Below, piece after piece: positions 8,659-18,300 of a DNA stretch of 64,000 nucleotides. The DNA is from Bdellovibrionales bacterium (GTDB taxonomy: Bacteria > Bdellovibrionota > Bdellovibrionia > Bdellovibrionales > UBA1609), in contig DAIDIG010000002.1 of NCBI GenBank assembly GCA_027459485.1, forward strand, positions 124,001 to 188,000, read 5' to 3'. Numbering within the stretch: the stretch's first letter is position 1; every line of letters starts with the position of its first letter. The position numbers were made by a program, and so were the translations under genes. The notes under the pieces are model-generated. The model was not told the DNA's origin. It was given only the letters and a program-made list of their open reading frames with translations, and ran no database searches.

Positions 8659-8925
8659 ATCGAATTATCGGAAAATCCTCGACTAAACTTAAGTCGGGTT
8701 ACCTCGCATGAAGACCCCGCGCCTTCCATGCTCATTGCTGTTTGCATGGTGGCCCCCCCTTAAAACACTTCAGGGAGAACATCATAGTCTGCTTAAAAAA
8801 ATGGCTCAAAATGGGACATTTCTATTTTGCAAACAAGCGGACATTTCTTTTGCCTTCGTCTTTCAAACAAAAGATTCTTTGTTTATACCGCATTACCAAG
8901 TAATCTTTTAGTTTTTTCAGTTTAA
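8659..8925. other. Intergenic region with a possible IS21-type end relic
   Basis: No convincing gene; the 67-codon frame on the plus strand has no domain and reads through the repeats. The region is AT-rich on its right side. It holds two direct repeats at 8814-8853, an AT-rich palindrome (AAACAAA at 8865-8871 with TTTGTTT at 8878-8884) and a near copy of a shared 14-base motif at 8910-8924. Confidence 0.45.
8814..8853. repeat. Paired GGACATTTCT(a)TTTTGC repeats, possibly an IS21-family terminal remnant
   Basis: GGACATTTCTATTTTGC at 8814-8830 is repeated as GGACATTTCTTTTGC at 8839-8853, 25 bases apart in the same direction. Short tandem copies of this kind are typical of the multiple repeats at the ends of IS21-family elements, and the wording resembles such ends as I remember them. 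No istA/istB gene and no second end are visible. A regulatory site for the adjacent lipoprotein is the alternative. Confidence 0.35.
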
Positions 8926-10386
8926 TTATGGGTAACCGCACGTGCACCTCGTTAGAGGGCAGAGTCCACCTCTAGAGGCATTGCAAGCTGCCAATGTTGC
9001 GTACGGCCCGTAATACGTTGTATCAATTGGGTAGTGGTGTGGGTTCGGGCATGGGATTCTGCCTTCAAATCCCCAGGTGCCGGTACAGGTACATGAGCCA
9101 CTACTGTAATTCCACGACCCACCTGTACACAAAAACTTAGCGCCGCCACTAAAATTAGCGTTTGTATTGGCAATATTTGGTGTCGACGTTCCATTTGTTG
9201 AGACCCCAACCGCTGTCGATCCCGTGCATCCGCCGCCCCAAGCCCACGATGCGTTAGCTGGGCAGTTTACAGTTGATGAGCAAGTTGCGCCCGCATTCGG
9301 CGACGGCGCCCACGACCCAGTACTCTGGCATAGAAAAGTTGCAGCTCCTGTAGGCGAACCTGAAACAAGTAAGGGCGAATTTGTTCCAGCATCAGTCGGC
9401 GGGGCAACGGCAGTACAGCTTGGTGACGATCCCCAAGTTAGAGTTGCCGAATTACATTGTACGCTGCTGCAAGTTGACGTCGAGGGGTTATACGTCAAGC
9501 TGCCACTTGAACATGAAAATTTACCGGCGCCCGTGGTGGGACCCGTCGTATCTATAACTGTACCAGATGAACCATTCGGAATTATTGTGGTCGAATCTGC
9601 ATTGCAAGTGTCGCTACCTACTGTCCACGCCATGCCTGCGGGTACTGTGCAACTGCCTGGAGCGCACGTGCAAGTTGTCCACGATGCATTCGGTATGCAG
9701 CCTATCGCCTGACACATATTGCAACTTGTACCCGTCCAATAACCGCCAACAATCAAGCAGTTGGTTTGCGCATCGTTGCTCCAGGCGCCGAGACAAGTTG
9801 AAAGCGGGCTGGATGGTGATAGCGCCCCTACAGTTGTAAAGTAAACTTGCATTGTCCGGTCAAACACGGCGTTGCCTGAGATATTCTGATTCTCACCGCT
9901 GGTCGAAGTCCCCAAACTTTGTCCTATTATTTCGACTTCCGCAGAATAACTATTCTTAGTGGGGTCGACAGGGTTCACGTTTTTAAAATACACGTGTTGG
10001 ATTTGCGTTCTGCCATCGTAATTTGCTCCCGCGTAAATACCCGCGCCATTGGCTGCACAGTTCGTCGGCACAGCCGCAGGGTTCGGCGGATAAGTGCAAG
10101 TCGAGGGAGTGAGAGACACTTCTTTTGGTGCCGCCCCTATTTGCGCAGACGTACTTATTAGAGCCTTCGTGCAAAGAGTCGGGTTCGACAAAATGCCTTG
10201 GGCGTCTTTTAGCAGCGCTGCTTGCTCAACCATCCAGTCAGCAGTGGTGCCAGATTTTAAGGACGTCCGTAGCGCCACAGAAAGACCTAACATGACAACT
10301 GAAAGCACAGCCGCCGAAACCATCAACTCTATCAAAGAGAATCCGGCACGATTTAAAATGTGCAGATTCCTATAGCCGCATTCCAT
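8926..10386 (-). CDS. Prepilin-like protein with repeated Cys-rich C-terminal modules
   Basis: About 486 residues. Just after the start comes a type IV prepilin/pseudopilin cleavage and methylation motif, RAG-FSLIELMVSAAVLS, with Glu at +5, leading into the hydrophobic N-terminal helix. The middle part resembles a minor pilin. The C-terminal half is rich in Cys and contains about three modules of some 60 residues, each with C...W....C...G....G...F-C...G.W/L...C, followed by a last segment ending CTCGYP. I chose ATG 10386, preceded by GGAG and overlapping the upstream gene by 34 bases; the longer frame from 10500 would bury the prepilin leader. The modules may form disulfide-linked binding domains at a pilus tip; that is inference. 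Confidence 0.8.
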   Translation of the reverse strand: MECGYRNLHILNRAGFSLIELMVSAAVLSVVMLGLSVALRTSLKSGTTADWMVEQAALLKDAQGILSNPTLCTKALISTSAQIGAAPKEVSLTPSTCTYPPNPAAVPTNCAANGAGIYAGANYDGRTQIQHVYFKNVNPVDPTKNSYSAEVEIIGQSLGTSTSGENQNISGNAVFDRTMQVYFTTVGALSPSSPLSTCLGAWSNDAQTNCLIVGGYWTGTSCNMCQAIGCIPNASWTTCTCAPGSCTVPAGMAWTVGSDTCNADSTTIIPNGSSGTVIDTTGPTTGAGKFSCSSGSLTYNPSTSTCSSVQCNSATLTWGSSPSCTAVAPPTDAGTNSPLLVSGSPTGAATFLCQSTGSWAPSPNAGATCSSTVNCPANASWAWGGGCTGSTAVGVSTNGTSTPNIANTNANFSGGAKFLCTGGSWNYSSGSCTCTGTWGFEGRIPCPNPHHYPIDTTYYGPYATLAACNASRGGLCPLTRCTCGYP

Positions 10387-11066
10387 ACTCCCCCCATATC
10401 TCCACAAACACCAGCCGCACAACTTCCGGGTGGCGGGCTCGATACCCAAGTAAATCCCATCGAGGTGCAGGCTCCTTTGGCTATCGATGCCAGAACGCAA
10501 TTTTTAACGGTGGTCCCAGCGCCCGGCTTGTATATAACTGTTCCTGTCCACGTACGCGGTATTACAATATTACTTGCGGGGTCAAAAAATGAATAATTCA
10601 CTGACAAATCCGCTTGATAATAGCCCGGACCAACTGGATACGACGGAACCGGGTGAACATTTACAGCCGACATTGGCGAAGCAATCGTGATATGCGGCAG
10701 TAACGGCTGATCTGATGTGCTTAACGAAACAGGTGGTGAACCAGGAACGGTGACAGTAAAGGTCGGGGCCGAAATATTTAGCATTTTATCACATAGTTGG
10801 TCGTTTGATAAAATTGTGTTGAGTTGATTTTCAAACATTTGCGCTTCGGTGAAAGTAAGCGCAGTCGCTGAGTTAGTTTGCAAAGAATTACCATATTCAG
10901 CAATTGCAGTTGCGACTATCGCCGCAATGAGGCCGACAAGAAAAATAAATGGCAACGCGCCTTGGCCTGGCGACCCATTTACCGCAAACGATCCCACACC
11001 TACGTGCGTGGTCGCGCGATGTCTCATATTGAGCCAAAGTACTGCAAGAAAACGTACGTATTCCAT
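10353..11066 (-). CDS. Pilin-like (PilX/GspK-type) membrane-anchored protein
   Basis: 237 residues in the longest frame; ATG 11027 is an equally possible start. After a basic leader, GQG-ALPFIFLVGLIAAIVATAIAEY looks like a pseudopilin hydrophobic helix of the PilX/GspK kind, without the usual Glu at +5. The body is a beta-rich domain, and the C-terminus holds short Cys motifs (CTSMGFTW...C, CGDMGGVWNAAIGIC) that match the C-x-x-x-GG-x-W pattern in the next gene. The two genes overlap and clearly form one unit. It is probably a minor pilin partner of the downstream prepilin. Confidence 0.72.
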   Translation of the reverse strand: MEYVRFLAVLWLNMRHRATTHVGVGSFAVNGSPGQGALPFIFLVGLIAAIVATAIAEYGNSLQTNSATALTFTEAQMFENQLNTILSNDQLCDKMLNISAPTFTVTVPGSPPVSLSTSDQPLLPHITIASPMSAVNVHPVPSYPVGPGYYQADLSVNYSFFDPASNIVIPRTWTGTVIYKPGAGTTVKNCVLASIAKGACTSMGFTWVSSPPPGSCAAGVCGDMGGVWNAAIGICTF

Positions 11067-11172
11067 GGCAATACCGCATCGGATAGATTGTGTTTCAACT
11101 TGAGTACCGTTCTACCTTGGACATTTCTGATTTGGTTTCGAGGGCTTTCGAATCGATGTCTCAGTTCGAGAT

Positions 11173-12927
11173 TTATCTCATTTTAAGTACGACAACGGAG
11201 ACGTCGTCGGGGATGGAACCATCTTTGCGAAAATCGTCGAATGCCCGTAAGACAACTTGAGTCGCTTGCGACGCGGACGTGCTGACGCTCAGCTGAGCGC
11301 CAACTGATTTCGCGAATCGACGGTCGCTCAATGTTTGGCCGCTTTTGTTTTCGACGGCGAAAAGCCCGTCGGTGTAAATTAACAAAAATTCGTTTTTCGA
11401 AAGATTGAAGGATTTTTCTTTGATGTAGCCACTCAGCCCATCTCCGAGGCGCCCGCACGCCGGGATTTCGAGAGGAGCATAGTCAAAGCTCGATCCATTA
11501 AAAGAAAATCGGATCGGCAATTCGTGAGACGAATTCACAACAAAGCCCTCGCCCGTGCGAGTGTCGATTTTCATCAAAAGACCCGTCATCAGTACTTGGC
11601 GCCCCGAACAACTGGAAATCGCGTGATCCCAGGCGACCATCATTTCAATGAGCGTCAACGATTCTGTTTCAAGTCTTGAAAACACTGAACGCGCGGCCGC
11701 CGTGATCAAAGCCGCCGGTGTGCCATGCCCTGTCGCATCGGCAACCGCTACATAAAGAGCGTCGCCTTTCACGAAATAGTACCACCAGTCGCCACCGCAC
11801 TCGCTCGACGTGATCACTGTGCCGCTGATCTCGATTTGGTTGACCAGGCTAGTCGGTTTGATCGGCAGAAGTCGCTCTTGCACAAGTTTGGCGGTTTTGA
11901 GTTCTTCTTCCATCCGCGCCTTTTCGCGGGTTTCACTCAACAGTCGCTGAATCTCGCGCGACATTCTTACGAACGCTTGCTTTAAAATTCCGACTTCATC
12001 GTGCGAATCGATCGACTCCTCGACATCGAAATGCCCTTGGCCGATTTGATCGGCGGCGCTTGTCAAATGGCCCAATCGCCACGTCAGACTGCGCGATAAG
12101 ACGATTGAAATCGCGACCAGACCGAAAAACGAGAACGCCAAAAAGACAAGAGACCGGTTGAAGAGAGTACCGAGAGCGCCGAACGCTTCTTTTTCGGGAG
12201 TGAGTTCAAAAACCTGCATGTCAGCGAGCCCGAGCGGAGCGGCGGACTCGAGGTAAACGGTCCCGGCGTCTTTGTAAATAGATGTTCTATCGAGTTTGAG
12301 ATCACGAATGCGCCGAGCGACATGTTCGAAAGTAGAAACGGGCACCCCTCGATAGTCGGCTTTGTAAAAAAGTTGGCCGTCGCGAGTGAACGCCACCGTA
12401 TGCGTCGGGCTTAATTCGGGTAGCAGATCGCGGAGGTCAACAAGTGCGCTCACATGCAGCGTGTCTTGATTGGGTGAAGACACGCGCTGACTCACGATAA
12501 ACTGATCGTCACGAGAGGGTTGAATGACGAGCGAGCGACCCGTCGGCTTGGTGACATCCGTCATTTCACCCGGCTGCTTTTCGAGTTTAAAAACAATGCG
12601 GCCGGTTGTTTCGTCCACCAGCTCAAGCGCCTGCAAGGCCCGTTCAGATTTGAAAATGCCGACACCGATTTCGGTCGGTTTGCCGGTCGATGGGTTGTAT
12701 GTCGCCGTCACGAATTGCATGCTTTGCATGGCGTGTTCAAACTGCGAATTGAATTCCTGCTTAAGCGAAGCGACACTCGAATTTTGCGCTTCAAACACGT
12801 ATGAAAGTTTATCGGATTCAAAGACGTTCTTTGCGACCACAACGTATGCGATCACGAGGCCGAGTCCGGTCGCTACAAGGGCGAGACTTAACTTCCAACG
12901 AATAGAAAGATTGTTCAGTAAAGCCAT
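11173..12927 (-). CDS. Membrane HAMP-SpoIIE (PP2C-type) serine phosphatase
   Basis: 584 residues. TM1 at about 14-32 and TM2 at 258-278 flank a periplasmic sensor region of about 225 residues. A HAMP domain (about 280-332) and a coiled coil with the ELKTAKLVQERLLP signature at 342-355 lead into a PPM/SpoIIE phosphatase domain. Metal-binding Asp residues are seen in ECGGDWW (D380), VADATGHG (D397), YTDGLF and PDDVSV near the C-terminus. RsbU-like members dephosphorylate anti-anti-sigma factors and so switch on alternative sigma factors. No STAS or anti-sigma partner lies in the window. It overlaps the upstream FecR gene by 13 bases. Confidence 0.9.
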   Translation of the reverse strand: MALLNNLSIRWKLSLALVATGLGLVIAYVVVAKNVFESDKLSYVFEAQNSSVASLKQEFNSQFEHAMQSMQFVTATYNPSTGKPTEIGVGIFKSERALQALELVDETTGRIVFKLEKQPGEMTDVTKPTGRSLVIQPSRDDQFIVSQRVSSPNQDTLHVSALVDLRDLLPELSPTHTVAFTRDGQLFYKADYRGVPVSTFEHVARRIRDLKLDRTSIYKDAGTVYLESAAPLGLADMQVFELTPEKEAFGALGTLFNRSLVFLAFSFFGLVAISIVLSRSLTWRLGHLTSAADQIGQGHFDVEESIDSHDEVGILKQAFVRMSREIQRLLSETREKARMEEELKTAKLVQERLLPIKPTSLVNQIEISGTVITSSECGGDWWYYFVKGDALYVAVADATGHGTPAALITAAARSVFSRLETESLTLIEMMVAWDHAISSCSGRQVLMTGLLMKIDTRTGEGFVVNSSHELPIRFSFNGSSFDYAPLEIPACGRLGDGLSGYIKEKSFNLSKNEFLLIYTDGLFAVENKSGQTLSDRRFAKSVGAQLSVSTSASQATQVVLRAFDDFRKDGSIPDDVSVVVLKMR

Positions 12928-15230
12928 CTGAGCACCGTGTACGCTTCGCTTGCGCCCTCTCGATAGGGGAGTTGTGTCGGTGCCTCATAAGTTGACCCCG
13001 CATTCATTAACTGAACGCGATAACCGAGCCCGAACGACCAATTCTTCTTGTAATAATAATTCCCGTAAATTGAACCCTCGTAAAGATTCGTCGCATCCGG
13101 GTTTTCGCCGACCAGAAAATTACCCCCCGCCGAGCAGCGCTCAAATACCGGGACCTCAACCGACGCGCCGAGTTTGGCGAGCGTAAATCCGGGCGAATAG
13201 TAGCCGTTGTACGAGTTTCGATAGATCTCCAGCCCCGAAATGAGCGCAAATTGAAGCGGTTCAAAAATATTGAGGAGATGAACGGTGGGGCGCCAGCGAC
13301 GTTCGTAGCGGATTTCTAAATCCAGCGGTGAAAACCCGTCGCCTGTCGGCACGCTCACATCGGCGACTTTTGAGTAAACGTTGCCTTCGACGCCGTTGGC
13401 TCCAAACCAATTCAGCCAGTGAACGCCGGCAACCGCTGCAGTGGGTATTTGCCCGCTCACAGTCGCAAGATCGCGCGAGTACATCGAAACTTCGCCAAAA
13501 TCGAATTCAACGTGGGAGCGGTAAATTTGCTGATTCCAATTCTCCTGAGTCGGAGGATTGTAAGTCATGATGACGGACTCTGATTGAGCCGGTTCACGCG
13601 GTAAAACGGCCGGCGGCAGCGTTTTTACGATCGGCCGCGGCGAAACGAGCAGACGGACATTTGCGAACCTCGATGAGTGTCGGTAGAAACGATCGACGGA
13701 TGCGATTTGCAGATCGTAAATGCCCGCCATTTGGGGCGCGAGCCGCAAAGCCGGTTCAGCCACAGTCAAATCGGTCGACGTGCCACTGACCACATTGACA
13801 ATGTGAACCGAATATTTGCTCGCGCGCTCAGACGCAGGCCATGCTAAAATCCTATAATCCCCCACCGTCATATGGATTTCATTTGAAGATAGGACGGGTG
13901 CATCGGGGAGTTGTGGCCGCTCCGCGAGGACCGAAACCGAATTCGAGAGGTCGGAGATTTGATTGGCGGCATTGACACTTCGAGCGCGGAAATAATAGCG
14001 GTCTGGGTCGGAAAGTGTCACCCGTAATTCCGATGCACCGGAGGCGTCGGCAACAAGCCAGACTGCGCGCGTGTTGGCCTGCGCAAAATTCGCGTCGCGA
14101 CTCATTTCGACGATGTAAGATGGCTTCGCGCTGGGCCCAGTCGGGGCTTGGACCCGCACCGTTGTAACGGCGGTGTTGCCGAGCAAATAAACATGCTGTT
14201 CCGCCACGGTGACGCGCGGAACCTGCCGTTTAAGAAACGCCGTCAGTACCCGAAACGATTGCGGCGCTGACCAGTGCTCGTGATCAATCGACAGATGCAC
14301 GAAGTTTTCACCCAGATGCGCCGTTTGAAAATGGGCGTGCAGAGATCGTGAGTCCGCCTCGAAGGCGTCTTTCACTAAGTTGAAACTCGAATCGTCTGAG
14401 AGTTCGCCGTACACATGCTGGGGCGAGCCGACGAGAAACCAGCTCACGTTCGTCGGCAAATTCACCCACGCGCGCGGCTCGGCTCGCAGTCGAATGGCCG
14501 AACCGGCCGGCAATTGTGCGGCGGTCCCATTCTCGGTAGACGAATCGGCTGGCGCGTAGTAATCGCCGACTTGCCAGACGTGGACGTACGGAGCGGTCGA
14601 AAGTTCGGGAATGGCATCGGCATTTTCGTTCTCGGGCGCCGCTTTTGCAGCGACATTTTCGAAATTCAGCTTCTTGAACCCATGCTTGTCACCGATCAGC
14701 ACTTTGCCCTTTATCGTGCGAATGATCTGGCGGCCGTGCTTCACAAAAATTTGAACTTGCGCATTGTCGGCCTCAAGCTCGCGAAGCTGACCATTGATCG
14801 CGACCGTCATAGTGCCCTTGACGTGCAGACTGAAATTGCCGACGGCAAAATCCGGAACTTCAAGGTTGTTCATCGAGCGAAATGTCACCATCGAATTTTG
14901 GCCGAGTTGAACTTCGCTGTTGTTTTTCAATTTTACGACCACCTGAGAATTGGCCGCCGTGAAAACGCTGTCGCCGATATGTACCGATTCATTCGGTTTG
15001 GCCTTTGTCCACGCCAAACTGCCAAACGACTTGTGGCGTGCGTCTCGACTGTATGAACTAATCAGTCCGATTCGCGGCGTTGTCGATGAGTTATCGTTCG
15101 AACCGAATAAGCGAAAGAAGAGCGCATCCGATTTGAGTATCGCGCCGGTCAGCAGAAGGCCGATCAGGCAAAGCAACAGGACCAACCGATCGGCTTTTTT
15201 AAAAAATGGTTCACGTGCAGATACACTCAT
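12915..15230 (-). CDS. FecR-domain protein with fibronectin-like middle and beta-barrel-like C-terminus
   Basis: 771 residues. An N-terminal membrane anchor (about 17-34) is followed by a FecR domain at about 65-185 (GDSVFTAANSQVVVKLKNNS, then LGQNSMVTF and FSLHVKGT). Fibronectin-III-like segments follow (YIVEMSRDANF, YYFRARSVNAANQISDLS). The last 180 residues show alternating aromatic strands such as YGNYYYKKNWSFGLGYRVQL and end in LRWLY, like an outer-membrane barrel. FecR-type domains transmit envelope signals. The gene heads an operon with the SpoIIE phosphatase and is divergent from the fibre gene, with 113 bases between starts. A complete barrel is not certain. Confidence 0.82.
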   Translation of the reverse strand: MSVSAREPFFKKADRLVLLLCLIGLLLTGAILKSDALFFRLFGSNDNSSTTPRIGLISSYSRDARHKSFGSLAWTKAKPNESVHIGDSVFTAANSQVVVKLKNNSEVQLGQNSMVTFRSMNNLEVPDFAVGNFSLHVKGTMTVAINGQLRELEADNAQVQIFVKHGRQIIRTIKGKVLIGDKHGFKKLNFENVAAKAAPENENADAIPELSTAPYVHVWQVGDYYAPADSSTENGTAAQLPAGSAIRLRAEPRAWVNLPTNVSWFLVGSPQHVYGELSDDSSFNLVKDAFEADSRSLHAHFQTAHLGENFVHLSIDHEHWSAPQSFRVLTAFLKRQVPRVTVAEQHVYLLGNTAVTTVRVQAPTGPSAKPSYIVEMSRDANFAQANTRAVWLVADASGASELRVTLSDPDRYYFRARSVNAANQISDLSNSVSVLAERPQLPDAPVLSSNEIHMTVGDYRILAWPASERASKYSVHIVNVVSGTSTDLTVAEPALRLAPQMAGIYDLQIASVDRFYRHSSRFANVRLLVSPRPIVKTLPPAVLPREPAQSESVIMTYNPPTQENWNQQIYRSHVEFDFGEVSMYSRDLATVSGQIPTAAVAGVHWLNWFGANGVEGNVYSKVADVSVPTGDGFSPLDLEIRYERRWRPTVHLLNIFEPLQFALISGLEIYRNSYNGYYSPGFTLAKLGASVEVPVFERCSAGGNFLVGENPDATNLYEGSIYGNYYYKKNWSFGLGYRVQLMNAGSTYEAPTQLPYREGASEAYTVLRWLY

Positions 15231-15246
15231 CTCACTGCTTCATCGG

Positions 15247-15343
15247 ATCAAAATGAGATTTTTATTACGAATTTTCGACGCGTGTCTGAATTCAGGACGC
15301 GGCGAACGTCAAGTTTTTCAGTTTAGTTACCGATACATAAAGT
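15247..15343 (+). promoter_or_regulatory. Candidate FliA-like promoter of the fibre gene
   Basis: Within the divergent spacer, TCAAGTTT at 15309-15316 and ACCGATAC at 15329-15336 resemble the sigma-28 consensus (TAAAGTTT - 11 - GCCGATAA) with a 12-base gap. The -10-like box ends seven bases before the ATG at 15344, and no Shine-Dalgarno is visible, so a transcript from here would be leaderless or nearly so. The 14-base AGTTTTTCAGTTTA motif at 15312-15325 overlaps the putative -35. Confidence 0.3.
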
Positions 15344-18300
15344 ATGAGCCTACGATCCCGTCGCCTTCTTGGCTTTTTGACCTCTTCTGTACTCGTGCTT
15401 TCTGTAATCGGCACTCGGTCCGTATATGGCACAACAAGCGACACTCCTCAGTCTTTCACTCTCGACGGCCAACTTTTACAAGCTGGCACGCAAAATCCTT
15501 TGCTCGATTCGGCCGCAAAAATCACCGTCGACGTTTTAGATCCGTCGAGAACTTGCATCTTGTATGAAGAGCAGCAAACGGTGAATACGTCTACGACCAA
15601 CGGATACTACAATATTCAAGTCGGTACGCTCAGTACGGTGGACCCGAAGCGCACGGCGAGCGATCCGCACAACACGATGGCACAAGTTTATCAAAACGTG
15701 ACTTCGATTGCGGGCACGAGCGCTCCCGGTCAGACGTGCGCTGGGGGAGTGTACGTCCCCGCGAGCGGAGATGTGCGCTATTTTCGAATCACCGTTACGC
15801 CCTCAGCCACTGGTATTGCCGATACACTTTCGCCCGACACAGTACTCAGTGCTGTGCCGACCGCGATTGCCGCTCAGACATTGGACGGTCTCGACCAGTC
15901 GTCGTTTCTGCAAGTGAACACGTCAGGCGGCGCGAATCTCACGCAAGCCAATCTCAATTTTCTTTTTACCGGCACCGCCTACAGCAATTTGCAAAACATC
16001 GAGAGCGGCAACTATTTGCAGAGTTCGTCTTCCGGTGCGGCGGACTTGCCCTCGTATACAAACGCGAGCCCGCCAGCGGCACCATCGGCCGGTAGCGTTT
16101 GGTACAACTCGACGAGCGGAGCCATCCAATATTATGACGGCACCGGCACAAAAACATTGTCGTCCGGCAGCGGTGTCACGTCGGTTTCTGTCAGCAGTCG
16201 TTTGACCGCCAACGGTACGGCCGCCGGCACGATTACTTCCACCGGTACGATCGACCTCAACACGAGTGGAGTCACTGCCGGAACTTATCCGAAAGTGACG
16301 GTCGACTCCTATGGGCGCGTCACAGCCGGTACGACTCTTGCCAGCACCGACATTCCGACGCTGACGACGGCGGGTCAGGTCTCTGGTAACACCATTACAT
16401 CCGGTACAATTGGCGGCTCAACAGTACTCAATACGAGCGGCAACATCACAACCTCAGGTAACATTTCGGCGACCAATGTGTCGGCAAATGCCGCAAACTT
16501 TCGCTCGATCACTCTCACCAATGGTTCGTCACAGACAGAAACGATTCAACCGTCGGCGGCGATTACCGGCACTCCGACGTTTACTTGGCCCGGCACAACA
16601 GGCACGGCCAATCAAGTTCTCACCACCGACGGCTCGGGTAAATTGTCATGGACTACCGTCGGCACCGGTAGCGGCACAGTCACGAGTGTTGGGCTTTCGA
16701 TGCCGTCTATATTTACTGTCAGCGGTTCACCAGTTACGACGAGTGGTACGCTAAGCGCGACACTTGCAAGCCAAACGGCGAATACGGTTCTCGCTGCCCC
16801 TAACGGTACGGCCGGTGCGCCAACTTTTCGCGGACTCGTCGCAGCCGATCTCCCGACAAGCGGAGTCACAGCCGGCACGTACAAGTCTGTCACGGTTGAT
16901 ACATACGGTCGAGTCACGGCTGGCGCCAACCCCACAACTTTGAGTGGATACGGCATCACCGATGGAATGCAAAACTTGGGTGGTTCACCCGGCGTTGAGA
17001 CGGGCCTTGATGCTTCGAAGCCCGCGACACCTGGCGCAGGTACTATCTACATGGCAACGGATACCAAAAAAGTTTATCAATATAATTCGGGAGCGTGGAC
17101 GATGATGGCATCGGCCGCGGGCTCTGGCGGAACAGTCACAAGCATCACCGCCGGCACTGGCCTCACGGGCGGCACGATCACTGGCAGCGGCACCGTTGCT
17201 CTTGCCAACCCGAGTGCCACAACAATCGGCGGTGTCGAGTCGATCGCTCCTGTGTCGCACGAATGGATCAATTCAATTTCAACTGCCGGCGTGCCTTCGC
17301 TGTCGCAACCATCATTTAGTGACCTCACTGGCACCGTGACTGCAACGCAAATGCCGGCACTTACGGGAGATGTGACATCAACCGCCGGTTCAACCGCGAC
17401 AACCGTTGTAGGCATTCAAGGCGTGAGCGTGAATTCGACGGCGCCGACCACTTCGGGGCAAGTACTTCGTTACGATACAACGACATCGAAGTACGTGCCG
17501 AACTTCATCGGTATCGCCGATATCCGTTCAACAGTTGCCGGTAACGCGAAGTTCTTCCCGACAACTTGCACGGCTGGGCAGACGCTCACATACTCGTCGC
17601 CGACCGACACCTATGTCTGCACGAACATCACAGTTGCCGGCAGCAATTTTGGCTCGCAATCTCAAGCGACGTTTTTAGCCGCTCCGACAGGTGCCGCCGG
17701 TAACCCGACGTTTCGCACGATCGCTTCGACCGATCTCCCTACGAGCGGCGTGGCTGCAGGCACATACAAATCGGTCACAGTTGATACATACGGGCGAGTC
17801 ACAGCCGGCGCAAACCCAACGACACTCGCTGGGTATGGCATTACCGATAGCGTGCAAAACGCCGGCGGCACTCCGGCCATTCAAACCGGTGCCGATGCGA
17901 GTAAACCGGCTACACCGGGTGCCGGCACGATTTACATGGCAACTGATACAAACAAAATCTATCAATACAACTCGGGTGCATGGGCGACGATGGGCGGCGG
18001 CGGTTCCGGCACCGTCACGAGTGTCGGCATGTCACTGCCGAGTATGTTCACAGTGAGCGGCTCGCCTGTTACAACGAGCGGCACACTCAGCGCGACACTC
18101 GCAAGTCAAACGGCGAACACGGTTTTGGCTGCACCAAATGGTTCAGCCGGCGCGCCGACATTTCGTACGCTCGCGACAGCGGATATGCCATCGAGTGTGG
18201 TGCTGAATGGCGGTAACTCCGCAAGTGCCGCTATGAATATTGGCTCGACGACAGCCTACAATGTCAATCTCATCGCGAACAACGCAACCGTTCTCACGGC

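Noticed and set aside
8708-8911. 67-codon plus-strand frame
   Set aside because: No domain, no signal, and it reads through the repeat region; it looks like chance coding in AT-rich DNA.
9167-9712. 181-codon plus-strand frame opposite the prepilin gene
   Set aside because: It is the shadow of the Cys-rich repeats; the minus-strand frame has the prepilin motif and continuous modules.
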